A DNA stretch of 64,000 nucleotides from Hymenobacter plasmatis (GCF_020711255.1 NZ_JAJFAW010000022.1:42289-106288); one strand, 5' to 3'; positions 1-8,679 are shown, numbered from the stretch's first letter. Numbers and translations: made by a program. Notes: generated by a model not told the origin, from the sequence alone.

Positions 1-1
1 A

Positions 2-184
2 TTGGGCCACCTGGCGCTCACCCGCGAGGGCTGCCGGCGGCGCGACGAGCTGGTGCTCAGCCTCTGCCATCGCCATCAGCTGCCGGTAGTGGTGTGCATG
101 GGCGGCGGCTATTCCGAGCGCATTGCCGACATCGTGGAAGCCCACGCCAACACTTTCCGAGCAGCCGCCGGGCTGTGGGGCTAA
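2..184 (+). CDS. Histone deacetylase family protein, C-terminal fragment
   Basis: Only the last 60 residues are in the window; the reading frame is open to the left edge, so the true start lies outside. The end reads VVVCMGGGYSERIADIVEAH, which resembles the C-terminus of bacterial histone-deacetylase/AcuC-type zinc hydrolases, where a GGGY motif follows the last core strand and a helix closes the domain. Such proteins remove acyl groups from lysines or polyamines. The metal-binding residues are not in the fragment, so activity cannot be judged. Confidence 0.6.
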   Translation: MGHLALTREGCRRRDELVLSLCHRHQLPVVVCMGGGYSERIADIVEAHANTFRAAAGLWG

Positions 185-203
185 AACCAGACGATAGAAT
201 AAA

Positions 204-390
204 ACTCCCCTCCTTACCTAAGGAGGGGACGCTGGCGCTTCGCGCCAGCTGGGGTGGTTGTGGGCGTTGAACCGAAGGTCGGCGGAGCCAACGACTCGCG
301 TTAGAATCGTTCGGGCATCGTTCAAAGGCTCAACCACCCCCGTCCGAGCCTGCGGCTCGAACATCCCCTCCTTTCTAAGGAGGGGAGTTG
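204..390. repeat. Palindromic intergenic repeat, family A, copy 1
   Basis: The outer arms are themselves small hairpins built on CCCCTCCTTA / TAAGGAGGGG, and inside them GGGGTGGTTG (251-260) faces CAACCACCCC downstream. The same architecture and the same arm words recur at 27638-27825. The element fills the gap between the deacetylase-like gene and the convergent methyltransferase gene. No open reading frame or transposase is present, so it is a non-autonomous repeat or a structured RNA element. Confidence 0.75.
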
Positions 391-413
391 ATTGGTCTGC
401 CTGTGCTTTCAGC

Positions 414-1118
414 TCAACCCAAAATAATCACCTGCCAGCGGAAGGCCCAGCGCCAGCGCAGCTCATACCGCTCAATTCCAGCCCGTGCCAACAGCGCCAC
501 CCAGTCGTGCCGCCGAAAGGCACGGGCTACTGACAGCGGCGCGTCGTGCTGCACCAGGTACGAGCCGCCCAGCAGCATTGTGAGCCACTTAATGCTGTGG
601 TAGGCCAGCCAATGCCGGTGCAGGTCATTGATGACGACGGCCACTTGCGCCTGCCGCTTCCATTGCCGCAGCAGCGTCACCAGCTCCTCATCGGTGAAAT
701 GGTGGCAAAACAAGCTGCAGGTGAGGATATCGTAAGGCTGCGCCTGAAACTCGGGCGAGAAAATGTCGCGCTGCTGGTAGTGGATTTCGGGGTAGTCCTG
801 GCTTTTGGCCGCGGCGTACTCCAGCATGAACTGGTTGGCATCGATGCCGGTCAGCTCCACGGGAATGTGGTTTTTGCGCGCCCAGCGGGCCACTTGGCGC
901 AGGGTGTCGCCGCCGCCGCTGCCCAAGTCGGCCAGGCGCAGGGCCCGGCCGCTGGCAAACCGGCTTTTTAGCCGCGTCAGGGCGTTGAGCACCGGCTCGT
1001 AGCCGCCCAGCCAGGTGTTGATGGTTTCCAGCTCGTCGAGGTTCTGGCGCAGGGCATCGGTGGCCAGCGTCAGGTCGTCCATCAGCTCGGGGCCGGAAGC
1101 GCGGGCGGTGAAGTCCAA
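414..1118 (-). CDS. Class I SAM-dependent methyltransferase of the polyketide locus
   Basis: A 234-residue Rossmann-fold methyltransferase. Motif I is LADLGSGGGDTLR, followed by an acidic residue in TGIDANQ that would bind the SAM ribose, and a DILTCSLFCHHF strand typical of motif IV. It starts 12 bases after the stop of the type III polyketide synthase on the same strand, so the two are almost certainly co-transcribed. By position it probably methylates the polyketide product (O- or C-methylation). It is a soluble enzyme, unlike the membrane ICMT-type methyltransferases of some bacterial alkylpyrone/resorcinol operons. The substrate is inferred from context only. Confidence 0.8.
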   Translation of the reverse strand: MDFTARASGPELMDDLTLATDALRQNLDELETINTWLGGYEPVLNALTRLKSRFASGRALRLADLGSGGGDTLRQVARWARKNHIPVELTGIDANQFMLEYAAAKSQDYPEIHYQQRDIFSPEFQAQPYDILTCSLFCHHFTDEELVTLLRQWKRQAQVAVVINDLHRHWLAYHSIKWLTMLLGGSYLVQHDAPLSVARAFRRHDWVALLARAGIERYELRWRWAFRWQVIILG

Positions 1119-1130
1119 GGCGAAAAAGGG

Positions 1131-2297
1131 CTAAGCCGTGACCGCCGATTCTTTGGTCTTGCCGGCCACGACGGTGGGCACGGACTGGTGCACCACTTCG
1201 AGCAGCATGGCCTCCATAGTGAGGCCGGGCCCAAAGGCAAAGCTGAGCACTGGCGCCCCGTGGTCGGCGGGGGAGGCGTGGGCCAGCACGTCGCGCAGTA
1301 CAAACAGCACCGTGGCCGACGACATGTTGCCGTAGTCGCGCAGCACGCGGTAGGCGTGGCGGTTGTCGTCGCGCGTCAGGCCCAGCTCAACTTCGATGGT
1401 TTCGAGAATCTTGCGTCCGCCGGGGTGGATGGCGAAGTGCCGAATGTCGGCCAGCTGCACGGGCAGGCTCTCCAGCAGCCCATCAGTGAGGTGCCGGATG
1501 CCGCGCTGAATCAACTTGGGCACGTAGCTGGACAAGGTCATCTCAAACCCGAAGTCGTTGATGTGCCAGGCCATGTCGTCGTGGCCGTCGGGTTCCAGGC
1601 CGCAGTGGAAGGCCTGCAGCGCCAGGCTGGGGGCGCCGTTGGGCAAGGGCTCGGCCTGCACCAGGCACGCCGCCGCGCCATCGCCAAACAGCGCGTTGCT
1701 GATGAGGTGGTCTTCCTCGGGGCTTTTCTGGAAATGCAGGGTGCACAGCTCCACGCTCACTATGAGTACGCGGGCGCTGGCATCGGCCAGGCAAAAGGCA
1801 TCGGCCAGCTTCACGGCGTTCACCGCGGCGTAGCACCCCATAAAATTCACGCAGGTGCGGCGCACATCGGGCCGCAAGCCCAGGGCCTGCACCAGCTCAA
1901 TATCCAGCCCCGGCGCGTACATGCCCGTGCAGCTCACCGTGACGAGGTGGGTGATGCTACCCGGCGCGATGTCGGGCACCTGGCGCAGGCAGTCGCGCAC
2001 GGCCTCCGTGGCCAGGGGCAGGGCCTCGCGGCTGTACACGGCCATGCGCTGGCCCACGCTCGGAAACGGCTCCAGCGTGGGCGTGTTGGGGAAGAAGGTG
2101 TAATCACCATTAGCCCGTCCGTAGTCGGGCAATACCGAGTAGCGGTGCTCGATGCCCGACACCCGATACAGCGCCCGCAGCTTGCGCGCGTCGTTTTCGC
2201 CAAACCCCAGCGCCTGCGCCATAAAATTGGCAATTTCGGGCTGGGCGATGCGGTGAATGGGGTTAGCAGTGCCGATGGCACCTAAATAACTCGGCAT
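1131..2297 (-). CDS. Type III polyketide synthase (chalcone/stilbene synthase family)
   Basis: A homodimeric ketosynthase expected to extend an acyl-CoA starter with malonyl-CoA and cyclise it. The catalytic triad is visible: Cys155 in FMGCYAAVNA, His291 in FAIHPGGRK and Asn324 in DYGNMSSAT. The GDGAAACLV segment is also typical. The frame is open to 2378, but the ATG at 2297 (MPSYLGAIGTANP) is chosen because the family fold begins there and the 27 upstream residues look unlike the family; this gives 388 residues, the usual size. Neighbours are a methyltransferase (downstream) and an FAD oxidoreductase (upstream), which suggests a phenolic lipid or pyrone product; the product is inferred. Confidence 0.9.
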   Translation of the reverse strand: MPSYLGAIGTANPIHRIAQPEIANFMAQALGFGENDARKLRALYRVSGIEHRYSVLPDYGRANGDYTFFPNTPTLEPFPSVGQRMAVYSREALPLATEAVRDCLRQVPDIAPGSITHLVTVSCTGMYAPGLDIELVQALGLRPDVRRTCVNFMGCYAAVNAVKLADAFCLADASARVLIVSVELCTLHFQKSPEEDHLISNALFGDGAAACLVQAEPLPNGAPSLALQAFHCGLEPDGHDDMAWHINDFGFEMTLSSYVPKLIQRGIRHLTDGLLESLPVQLADIRHFAIHPGGRKILETIEVELGLTRDDNRHAYRVLRDYGNMSSATVLFVLRDVLAHASPADHGAPVLSFAFGPGLTMEAMLLEVVHQSVPTVVAGKTKESAVTA

Positions 2298-2731
2298 TCG
2301 GGAATGATTACGGATTTGAAACGAAGCTCGGGAAACAAGTATCTCAGCTAATGAATGTACGGATACCCACCCATTCACACCTTCACTTACGGTACAACAA
2401 ACAGTTTTGCGCTTTGCTTGGATAAAATAATGGCAATAACATTCTGGCGTTGGGGCGGGGTAGGGGTTTATTTCGACTGGTTAAAAGGCCATCACGCTGA
2501 AAAAAACCGCCATGCCGAGCGCAGCAAACAGAAGGTTGGCGTAGCCAAGCATCTCGCGTGGGGCTGTAATCCATCCCGTTTTCCAATCTTCTGTCATGCA
2601 GAGCGCAGCGAAGCATCTTATCACCGCAGAACGACCCAGGCGTGAGAAGATGCTTCCTTCGTCAGCATGACAAAAGGCGCGGCCTCTATTCATAAAGAGC
2701 TGGATTCATTCAGCCCAATTCATTAGCTCAA
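2298..2731. other. Intergenic gap in the polyketide locus
   Basis: A 434-base stretch between the FAD oxidoreductase and the polyketide synthase. It holds a palindromic repeat of family B (2592-2672) and, at about 2512-2570, a decayed stretch with similar words. The part next to the polyketide synthase (2298-2450) is AT-richer and is the likely place for its promoter, but I see no exact TAnnTTTG box on the minus strand. No convincing gene. Confidence 0.5.
2592..2672. repeat. Palindromic intergenic repeat, family B, copy 1
   Basis: The outer arms are TGTCATGC and GCATGACA, and the inner arms include GAAGCATCTTATC facing GAGAAGATGCTTCC. The left half reads GTCATGCAGAGCGCAGCG, the same word found at 26006 and, inverted, at 29100 and 50940. 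It lies in the gap between two polyketide-locus genes. Confidence 0.75.
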
Positions 2732-3850
2732 TTAAAACTCCTGGCCGTGCGTGCGGCGCATCAGCGCCTGCACCGCGCCGGGCCAGTGCCGCAGGCCCCC
2801 CACCACCAGCTCGCTCAGTACCGGCCCGCCAAATAGCCGCTGCACTGCCCGGCCCACCCGCAGGCGGGTCCCGAACTGAGCACGCCAAGCGCGGGAGTAA
2901 GCGGCTTCCATAGCTGCCCGGGTAGTGGTGGCGCTCAGAAAATCGTGCGCGGCCGCGGCCGCCAAGGCCGCGCCGTGCAGCGCCATAGCCATGCCATTGC
3001 CGCACAGCGGCGTGATGAGGCCGGCCGCATCGCCGCACATCAGCACGTGCTGCTCCACGGGCAGCTTGGGCGCAAAGGAAATTTCGTTGATGACCTCCGG
3101 CTGCGGGTACAGCACTTCGGCCGAAGCCAGAATCTCGCGCAGGTGCGGGTTTTGGGCCAGAACGGCTTGCTCCATGGCCGGAATGGTGCCGTGGCGCTTG
3201 AGGTTCTGGCGGGTGGTGAGGTAGCAGAAGCACAGCTTGTCGTCCTCAATGGCCGAGATGCCCGCGTAGCCATCGGCGAAGTTGTGCAGCGCAATCAGGT
3301 CGCGCGGAAAGCCGGGCAGGCGTAAGTGATATTTCACGCCGAGGTAGGGCGAGCGCTGCGTGAAAAACGCCCGCTGCAGCTGCCGGTCGAGGTTGGTGCG
3401 CTTGCCGTAGGTGCCCAGCACTACGCGGGCGGTTAGCTCGCGGCCATCGGCCAGGGTCACGCGGTGCTGGTCAGCGGCGGGGTCGTAGGCTACGTCTGTC
3501 ACCGTGTTCTTCAGGTAAAAAGTGACGCCCTGGGCCACGGCCAGCTGGTACAGAAAGTCATCGAGCAGGTAGCGGCTCACACCAAAGCCGCCCAAGTCGA
3601 GCGGCGCCGTGAGGCAGCGCCCGCCCGGCGACGACAGCAGAAACGTATTGATGGCCGCCGGGGCCAGCGCGGCCGGGTCGGCGTGCAGCCGGCGCAGGTA
3701 CGGCAGCACCTCGTTGCTCACGTATTCGCCGCACACTTTGTGAAAGGGATACTGCTTGCGCTCGACCACCGCCACGCGGTGCCCGCGGCCGGCCAAGTCC
3801 AAGGCTGCAGCCAAGCCAGCCAGCCCACCGCCAATCATCAAAATATCCAC
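2732..3850 (-). CDS. FAD-dependent oxidoreductase (geranylgeranyl reductase / aromatic hydroxylase-like)
   Basis: A 372-residue group A flavoprotein. The N-terminus MDILMIGGGLAGLAAALDLA has the GxGxxG dinucleotide fold, ending with the acidic VVERK. A second FAD motif, CGDAAGLITPLCGNGMAMAL, is near residue 270. KVCGEYVS near residue 40 is common in the geranylgeranyl reductase and halogenase-like branch. It is the first gene of the minus-strand polyketide locus, 434 bases ahead of the synthase. Known flavin hydroxylases of this fold oxidise polyketide-derived phenols to quinones; that role is an inference here. It could also act on a lipid or isoprenoid chain. Confidence 0.8.
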   Translation of the reverse strand: MDILMIGGGLAGLAAALDLAGRGHRVAVVERKQYPFHKVCGEYVSNEVLPYLRRLHADPAALAPAAINTFLLSSPGGRCLTAPLDLGGFGVSRYLLDDFLYQLAVAQGVTFYLKNTVTDVAYDPAADQHRVTLADGRELTARVVLGTYGKRTNLDRQLQRAFFTQRSPYLGVKYHLRLPGFPRDLIALHNFADGYAGISAIEDDKLCFCYLTTRQNLKRHGTIPAMEQAVLAQNPHLREILASAEVLYPQPEVINEISFAPKLPVEQHVLMCGDAAGLITPLCGNGMAMALHGAALAAAAAHDFLSATTTRAAMEAAYSRAWRAQFGTRLRVGRAVQRLFGGPVLSELVVGGLRHWPGAVQALMRRTHGQEF

Positions 3851-3945
3851 TTATTCGGCGTAAAAAATTAAAACAATTTCAAGCAAAATAGCGTAATTAA
3901 TCGAGGTTTTTGTATATTGCACTAGGCGTGGTGGACAGACTGTTG

Positions 3946-3953
3946 TACCTTTG
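3946..3953 (+). promoter_or_regulatory. Bacteroidetes -7 promoter box (TACCTTTG)
   Basis: TACCTTTG fits the TAnnTTTG -7 consensus of Bacteroidetes primary sigma. It lies about 70 bases before the ATG at 4024 and 95 bases beyond the divergent start at 3850. A clear -33 TTG at ideal spacing is not evident. Confidence 0.5.
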
Positions 3954-4023
3954 CCAACTAAAATTAACGCTTGACGTTAAGCCCTTACACCCTCTCTCTT
4001 TTCTACCGGCCTTAATTAGTACT

Positions 4024-4410
4024 ATGATGCAACGCTTACTTTTACCACTGTTATTATTTATCTGTCTTAGCCTCAGTTTCGGGCCGCTGTTCAATACGCT
4101 TCCGGCGGCCGCCGCAACTCCTACCGAGCGCCCCGGCCAGCAGCCCAAGCCCGGCGACGACAAGACCCTGCTGGTGTATCCAAACCCCAGCACCGGCATC
4201 GTGCACTTAACCATCAATAACTTGCAGGGCAAGAAAGTGGAGCTGAGCATTCTGAACGTTATCGGGTCGGTAATGTACCGGGAAACGCTCACCGAAATGA
4301 ACGACCGCTACACCAAGATGCTCGACCTGAGCAAGTTTGCCAACGGCCTCTACTACGTGCGGCTCGAAGCCGACAACACCAGCCAGATGTGCAAGCTGGT
4401 AATTCGGTAA
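4024..4410 (+). CDS. Short T9SS type A sorting-domain protein
   Basis: A 128-residue secreted protein. It starts at the double ATG at 4024 with MMQRLLLPLLLFICLSLSF, a clear signal peptide ending near ALA-type residues, followed by a short linker (about 30 residues). The remaining 80 residues are a type IX sorting domain: LLVYPNPSTGIVHLTI, then GSVMYRE, and the closing LYYVRLEADNTSQMCKLVIR. There is no cargo domain, so it is essentially a signal peptide fused to a sorting domain. The longer upstream frame is rejected because it would bury the signal peptide. A strong terminator follows. Confidence 0.8.
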   Translation: MMQRLLLPLLLFICLSLSFGPLFNTLPAAAATPTERPGQQPKPGDDKTLLVYPNPSTGIVHLTINNLQGKKVELSILNVIGSVMYRETLTEMNDRYTKMLDLSKFANGLYYVRLEADNTSQMCKLVIR

Positions 4411-4441
4411 TCTCCCGATTTGCTTATCGCAATGACCCAAC

Positions 4442-4471
4442 AAAAAAAGCAGCTTTCGGGCTGCTTTTTTT
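4442..4471 (+). terminator. Intrinsic terminator after the short T9SS protein
   Basis: The stem AAAAAGCAGC pairs with GCTGCTTTTT around a TTTCGG loop and runs into T residues. It lies 32 bases after the stop at 4410. The symmetric A/T tracts mean it could also act on the minus strand. Confidence 0.85.
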
Positions 4472-4490
4472 ATGGACAAAACGGCGAAAA

Positions 4491-4598
4491 CTACTTCACG
4501 CGAACGGGAACGGGCGCAAGCAGTTTTTTCAGATTCGAAGCCGTATTGAGCGCGAGGAAAGCGGTGGCCACTAAAAGGCCAATCATGAAGATAAACAT
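4491..4598 (-). CDS. Tiny single-helix membrane peptide (35 aa), tentative
   Basis: Reading the minus strand from the ATG at 4598 gives a 35-residue peptide: MFIFMIGLLVATAFLALNTA is one hydrophobic helix, followed by a basic tail with two lysines and ending VPVRVK before TAG. It sits in the otherwise empty gap between the terminator at 4442-4471 and the monooxygenase gene, facing that terminator. The hydrophobic-then-basic pattern is typical of small inner-membrane peptides. No family is recognised and there is no clear ribosome binding site, so this is a candidate only. Confidence 0.4.
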   Translation of the reverse strand: MFIFMIGLLVATAFLALNTASNLKKLLAPVPVRVK

Positions 4599-4687
4599 AG
4601 TTCTAAAGAAATTTCGGGTGAATAACAAGCGGCTCCTGCCAAGGACCTGCTTCTGATGTATTCAACCTGCAAAAGCCAGGCCGGGTT

Positions 4688-5794
4688 TCAACAAGATTTG
4701 GGCATTCTGAGCAGCGCGGCCACCACGCGCCGGGCATCGGCCCCGGCGCCGTTGAGCAGGGCCGAGCGGCGGCTGTCGAGCCAGTTCAGCCCCAGAAAGG
4801 CCACTCCGGGCGCTTCCGTCAGGCCCCGGTGGTGCCGGGGGCTGCCGTCGGGCTCCAGCACGGGCAAATCCAGCCACGCATAGTCGGGCCGGTAGCCGGT
4901 GGCCCACACCACGGCGTCGAGCGGCGGCGTGACCGCCCGGCGCCCCTGAATGCCGCCCGACGGCAGCGCCGCCTCGGCCCGGCCAATGAAGTGGGCATTG
5001 GCAAACCCACGCAGCCTGGCCAGGTCGCCACTGACCACCGGCTCGGGGCTGCGGAACATCTTGCTGCCCAACGCTGTGTGGCGGGACACGCCCAGCAGCC
5101 GCGTCAGCATCAGGAAGGCCCACATAAAGTGGTTGTTGGGCATGGCGGGCGTTTGCTCGTCGAAAGCTACGAACACGGGCCGGCCGGTGGCGGCTACGCC
5201 GGCCGCGATTTGCAGGGCCGAGTTGCCGCTGCCCACCACGGCCACCGGGCCGGTGCCGGGCAGCTGGGCGGGGCGTTGGTAGTCGCGGCTGGGCAGTTGG
5301 GCCACGCTGGCCGGCAGTTGCGGGGCCCAGGCGGGAATGTTGGGCGTGGTGTAGGGGCCCGTGGCTATTATCACTCGCTGGGCCGCGTAGGTGCGGCCCG
5401 CTTCGGTGTGCACCAAGTAGCCCACGCCGTCCGGCGCGGCGGCCACGCGGGTAACGCGCCGGTTGGGCTCGAGCGGGAAGCGGAAGTGCGCGGCGTAGTC
5501 GCGCAGGTAGGCGGCGGTTTCGTCGCGGGTGGGGTAGTGCAGCGGACTGCCGGGCCAGGGCCGGCCCGGTAGCCCACTCACCCAGGCCGGCGAAAACAGC
5601 CGCAGCGAATCGTAGCGGGCACTCCAGGCGGCGCCGGCCTGCGGGGCCGCGTCCAGCACCCGGAAATCGACCTGGTGCTGCTGCAGGTAATACGCGGCCG
5701 CCAGCCCCACCTGGCCCGCCCCAATCACCACCGTGTTGGTGCGAATGAGCGCCGGCGTGGGCGGGGAAAGCGGGTCAGGCTGGTGCGGGGTCAC
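4688..5794 (-). CDS. Flavin-containing monooxygenase-like NAD(P)/FAD oxidoreductase
   Basis: A 368-residue two-dinucleotide-domain flavoprotein. The FAD motif VVIGAGQVGLAAAYYL is near residue 23, and the NADPH motif VAVVGSGNSALQIAAG is near residue 190. The DAVVWATGYRPDYAWL segment matches the ATGY motif of class B monooxygenases and YczJ/CzcO-type proteins. It starts 8 bases after the hybrid kinase stop on the same strand, so it is likely the last gene of the regulator-kinase-monooxygenase operon. The substrate is unknown; related enzymes oxidise amines, sulfides or ketones. Confidence 0.8.
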   Translation of the reverse strand: MTPHQPDPLSPPTPALIRTNTVVIGAGQVGLAAAYYLQQHQVDFRVLDAAPQAGAAWSARYDSLRLFSPAWVSGLPGRPWPGSPLHYPTRDETAAYLRDYAAHFRFPLEPNRRVTRVAAAPDGVGYLVHTEAGRTYAAQRVIIATGPYTTPNIPAWAPQLPASVAQLPSRDYQRPAQLPGTGPVAVVGSGNSALQIAAGVAATGRPVFVAFDEQTPAMPNNHFMWAFLMLTRLLGVSRHTALGSKMFRSPEPVVSGDLARLRGFANAHFIGRAEAALPSGGIQGRRAVTPPLDAVVWATGYRPDYAWLDLPVLEPDGSPRHHRGLTEAPGVAFLGLNWLDSRRSALLNGAGADARRVVAALLRMPKSC

Positions 5795-5802
5795 GGCGGG
5801 GG

Positions 5803-8679
5803 CTACTCGGGGAATTCGTTGCGCAGGTCGGCCATCACCTGCTCGGTGGTGGCGCGCACCTGGGCCACTTGCCGGGCGGCGTGGTCGGGTTCCGGAGCGT
5901 CGTCGCCGTAGGCTTCGATTTCGCGGATGAGGTGGCGCAGGCTCTCGACCTGCAGGCCGTCGAGCGAGCTTTTGAGGTGATGGGCGGCGTCGCCCACGGC
6001 TTCCCAGTCGGCGCGCGTCAGGGCTTCGTCGAGGGCAGTGAGGATGGCGGGCGTGGTTTGAATAAAGGCCCAGGCGAGGCGCCGGACCACAGCTTCGTCT
6101 TCGCGCACCAGCTGGCGCACGTTGCTCAAGTCGTAAAGAGGATTTGCAGAAGGCATCAGGTCGGAAGTAGAGGCGGGGAGGGCGGGTTGGGTGCGGTGCT
6201 GATGCTGGGCCAGCACGGTTTGTATGGTGTCGAGGAGTTGTTCTTCGCGATAGGGTTTGGCAAGGTAGCCATTGAAACCAGCAGTTTGCAGGCGTTCGGC
6301 TTCGCCCGCTTGGGCCCGGGCAGTCAGGGCAATGATGGGCGTAGCGGCCCGGCTTGGGTTGGGGTGCTGGCGCAGGGCCCGGGCGGCGGTCTCGCCGTCC
6401 ATGCCCGGCATTTGGATGTCCATGAGCACTAAGTCGAACGGGCGGTGCTCGAACAGCTGGATGGCGGCCGGGCCGCTGGCGGCCGTGGTCACTTGCCAGC
6501 CCCAGTTGCGCAGGACGGTTTCGGCCAGCAGGCTGTTCACCAAGTTGTCTTCGACCAGCAGAATGCGCCCGGTGACCGGCGGCGCGGCACTGCCGGCGGG
6601 GCTTTCGGGGGCGCGGGCCGGAGCCGGGGGCACGGGCGGGAAAGCCAGGCAGAAGGCAAACGTGCTGCCCTGTCCTACCTCGCTGCTCACACGCAGCTCG
6701 CCGCCCATCAGCCGCACGAGGCCTTCCGAAATGCTCAGGCCCAGCCCCGAGCCGCCGTATTCGCGGTCGGTGCTGGCAGCAGCCTGCGTGAAGGGCTCAA
6801 ATATTTTGTCCAGGGTTTCGGGCGCAATGCCCACGCCGGTATCGCTCACCGTGAACTGCAGCCACACGGTGCCCTCAGGTTCGGTGTGCTGCCGCGGCGG
6901 GGGCAGGGGCCGGCAGCGCAGCCGGACCGAACCAGTCTCGGTGAACTTGATGGCATTGCTGACCAAATTGAGCAACACCTGCCGGAGCCGGTACGCGTCG
7001 CCGAGCACCAGGGGCAGGGCGGCGGGTTTTTCCACGCGCAGGCGCAGCCCTTTTTCGCGGGCCCGGGGCCGGAGCAGGGCGGCGCAGCCCGTGAGCAGCT
7101 CCTCGGGGCAGAAGGGGTTGGTTTCGGGGCGTAGCTTGCCGGCTCCCAGGCGGGCGGTGGTCAGCACGTCGTTGAGCACCGTGAGCAGGTGCTCGGCCGA
7201 CTCGCCCAGCAGGCGCAGGTAGTCGTGCTGGCTGGGGCTGAGGTTGGTTTTGGCCAGCACCCCCGTCAGCCCCAGGATGCCGTGCAGGGGCGTGCGGATT
7301 TCGTGGCTCATGTTGGCCAGAAAGTCCTGCTTGGCTTGGGCGTCGACTTCGGCGGCAGCAATGGCTTCTTCCAAGGCCTGTTGGGTAAGCTTTAGCTCCG
7401 TGATGTTGCTGTCGATGCCTAGGACCTGCGCCGTGCCGTCGGAGCGGGTAAACAGCCGTTTGACGCTGCTGAACCACGCCATCTGGCCATCGGGGTAGGT
7501 GTAGGATTCCTGCAGGGTCAGGTCCTGGCCGGTGGCCAGCACTTCCTGGTCCTGGGTACGGTAGCGGTCGGTTTCGGCGGTGGCAATGGCGGGTGCGTTG
7601 TCTTCGCCGTAGTGCACCAGCTCATCGGGCGTCAGACCGAACAGAGCGGCCATGGCCACGTTGGCCAGCAGGTAGTTGCCTTGGCCGTCTTTCAGGTAAA
7701 TGGGGTGGGGCAGGGCGTCGATAACCTGTCGGAACAGGCGGTGCTGCTCGGCGATGTGGGCCGTGGCCGCGCGGCTGCGCTGGTCCATGGCCCGGCGTTC
7801 GGTCACGTCTTCGGCCACGCCGATGAGGCTCGTGACCTGGCCGTCGGCATCGCGCGCAAAGGGCGTGTGGGCACTGCGCAGCCAGCGCATGGAGCCGGAG
7901 CGGTGCTGCACGCAAAATTCCAAAGTCAGGGTTTCCCCTTCGGGCAGGCGGGCCACGGCGGCGAAGTGGGCTTGCAGCTGCGCCCGCTCATCGTCCGGCA
8001 TGAGGGTGGGCAGAAGGGAGCCATTGGGGAAGGCCAGGAGCTCCTCGCTGGTGTAGCCCAGCAGCTGCTCAATGCGGCGGTTGGCGTAGGTGTTGCACTG
8101 CTGTGCCAGGTCGTAGATGTAGATGAGGTTGGGCACCAGGTCCACTACTTGGCGCAGCAGGTGGCGGTTCTGGCGCAGCTCTTCCACGGCGGCGCGGTGG
8201 CGGGTCACGTCTTCGGCGCTGCCCATCAGCTCAAGCACTTTGCCAGCGGGCCCCACCACGCTGGCCCGCAGCCGGATGCGCAGCCACCGCCAGCTGCCGT
8301 CGCGGTGGTGCAGGCGGCAGTCCCAGCTCAGGGGCCGGTCTTCGGTGAGCAGGGCGTTGATGTCGCTGCGGTCAAATTGAGCCAGGGATTCGGCGTGCAG
8401 CATTTTGGTGCCCAAGGCCGTGCCCATCTCGAGCAGCTCCTGGCTGCTGTAGCCCAGCACCGTGTGGCAATGCCGGTTGCAGTGCATCAGCCGCTGGTGC
8501 TGCACGTCGTAGCTGAACAGGATGAGCGGCACCTTATCGGCCAGGCCCTGGCCAAAGAGCGGCACGCTGGCGCTGTCGGGCCGGGCGGGCGCGGGGGGAC
8601 CTGTTGGTTGGGCTGTGCGCCGCACGGCGGGTACGGCCGTCCGGCGGGGTTGGCGGGATAAACGGGGGCGGCGCATCAT
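5803..8679 (-). CDS. Hybrid sensor histidine kinase (PAS x3 - HisKA - HATPase - REC - Hpt)
   Basis: A 958-residue cytoplasmic kinase with no membrane segments. Three PAS/PAC modules fill about residues 50-430 (repeated MRWLRS / GSWRWLRIR / GQMAWFSS edges). HisKA follows with FLANMSHEIRTPLHGI (His near 459), then HATPase with LRQVLLNLVSNAIKFTETG and the GGSGLGLSI box. A receiver carries LMDIQMPGMDG (Asp near 754), and a C-terminal Hpt domain has AAHHLKSS (His near 900). The layout gives a complete phosphorelay in one chain, whose Hpt could pass phosphate to the NtrC-type regulator encoded just upstream on the same strand. The absence of membrane helices points to an internal redox, ligand or light signal. 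Confidence 0.93.
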   Translation of the reverse strand: MMRRPRLSRQPRRTAVPAVRRTAQPTGPPAPARPDSASVPLFGQGLADKVPLILFSYDVQHQRLMHCNRHCHTVLGYSSQELLEMGTALGTKMLHAESLAQFDRSDINALLTEDRPLSWDCRLHHRDGSWRWLRIRLRASVVGPAGKVLELMGSAEDVTRHRAAVEELRQNRHLLRQVVDLVPNLIYIYDLAQQCNTYANRRIEQLLGYTSEELLAFPNGSLLPTLMPDDERAQLQAHFAAVARLPEGETLTLEFCVQHRSGSMRWLRSAHTPFARDADGQVTSLIGVAEDVTERRAMDQRSRAATAHIAEQHRLFRQVIDALPHPIYLKDGQGNYLLANVAMAALFGLTPDELVHYGEDNAPAIATAETDRYRTQDQEVLATGQDLTLQESYTYPDGQMAWFSSVKRLFTRSDGTAQVLGIDSNITELKLTQQALEEAIAAAEVDAQAKQDFLANMSHEIRTPLHGILGLTGVLAKTNLSPSQHDYLRLLGESAEHLLTVLNDVLTTARLGAGKLRPETNPFCPEELLTGCAALLRPRAREKGLRLRVEKPAALPLVLGDAYRLRQVLLNLVSNAIKFTETGSVRLRCRPLPPPRQHTEPEGTVWLQFTVSDTGVGIAPETLDKIFEPFTQAAASTDREYGGSGLGLSISEGLVRLMGGELRVSSEVGQGSTFAFCLAFPPVPPAPARAPESPAGSAAPPVTGRILLVEDNLVNSLLAETVLRNWGWQVTTAASGPAAIQLFEHRPFDLVLMDIQMPGMDGETAARALRQHPNPSRAATPIIALTARAQAGEAERLQTAGFNGYLAKPYREEQLLDTIQTVLAQHQHRTQPALPASTSDLMPSANPLYDLSNVRQLVREDEAVVRRLAWAFIQTTPAILTALDEALTRADWEAVGDAAHHLKSSLDGLQVESLRHLIREIEAYGDDAPEPDHAARQVAQVRATTEQVMADLRNEFPE

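Noticed and set aside
414..3850. Flexirubin or aryl-polyene cluster
   Set aside because: Those need type II-like ketosynthases, acyl carrier proteins and ammonia-lyase or acyltransferase genes, none of which is present.
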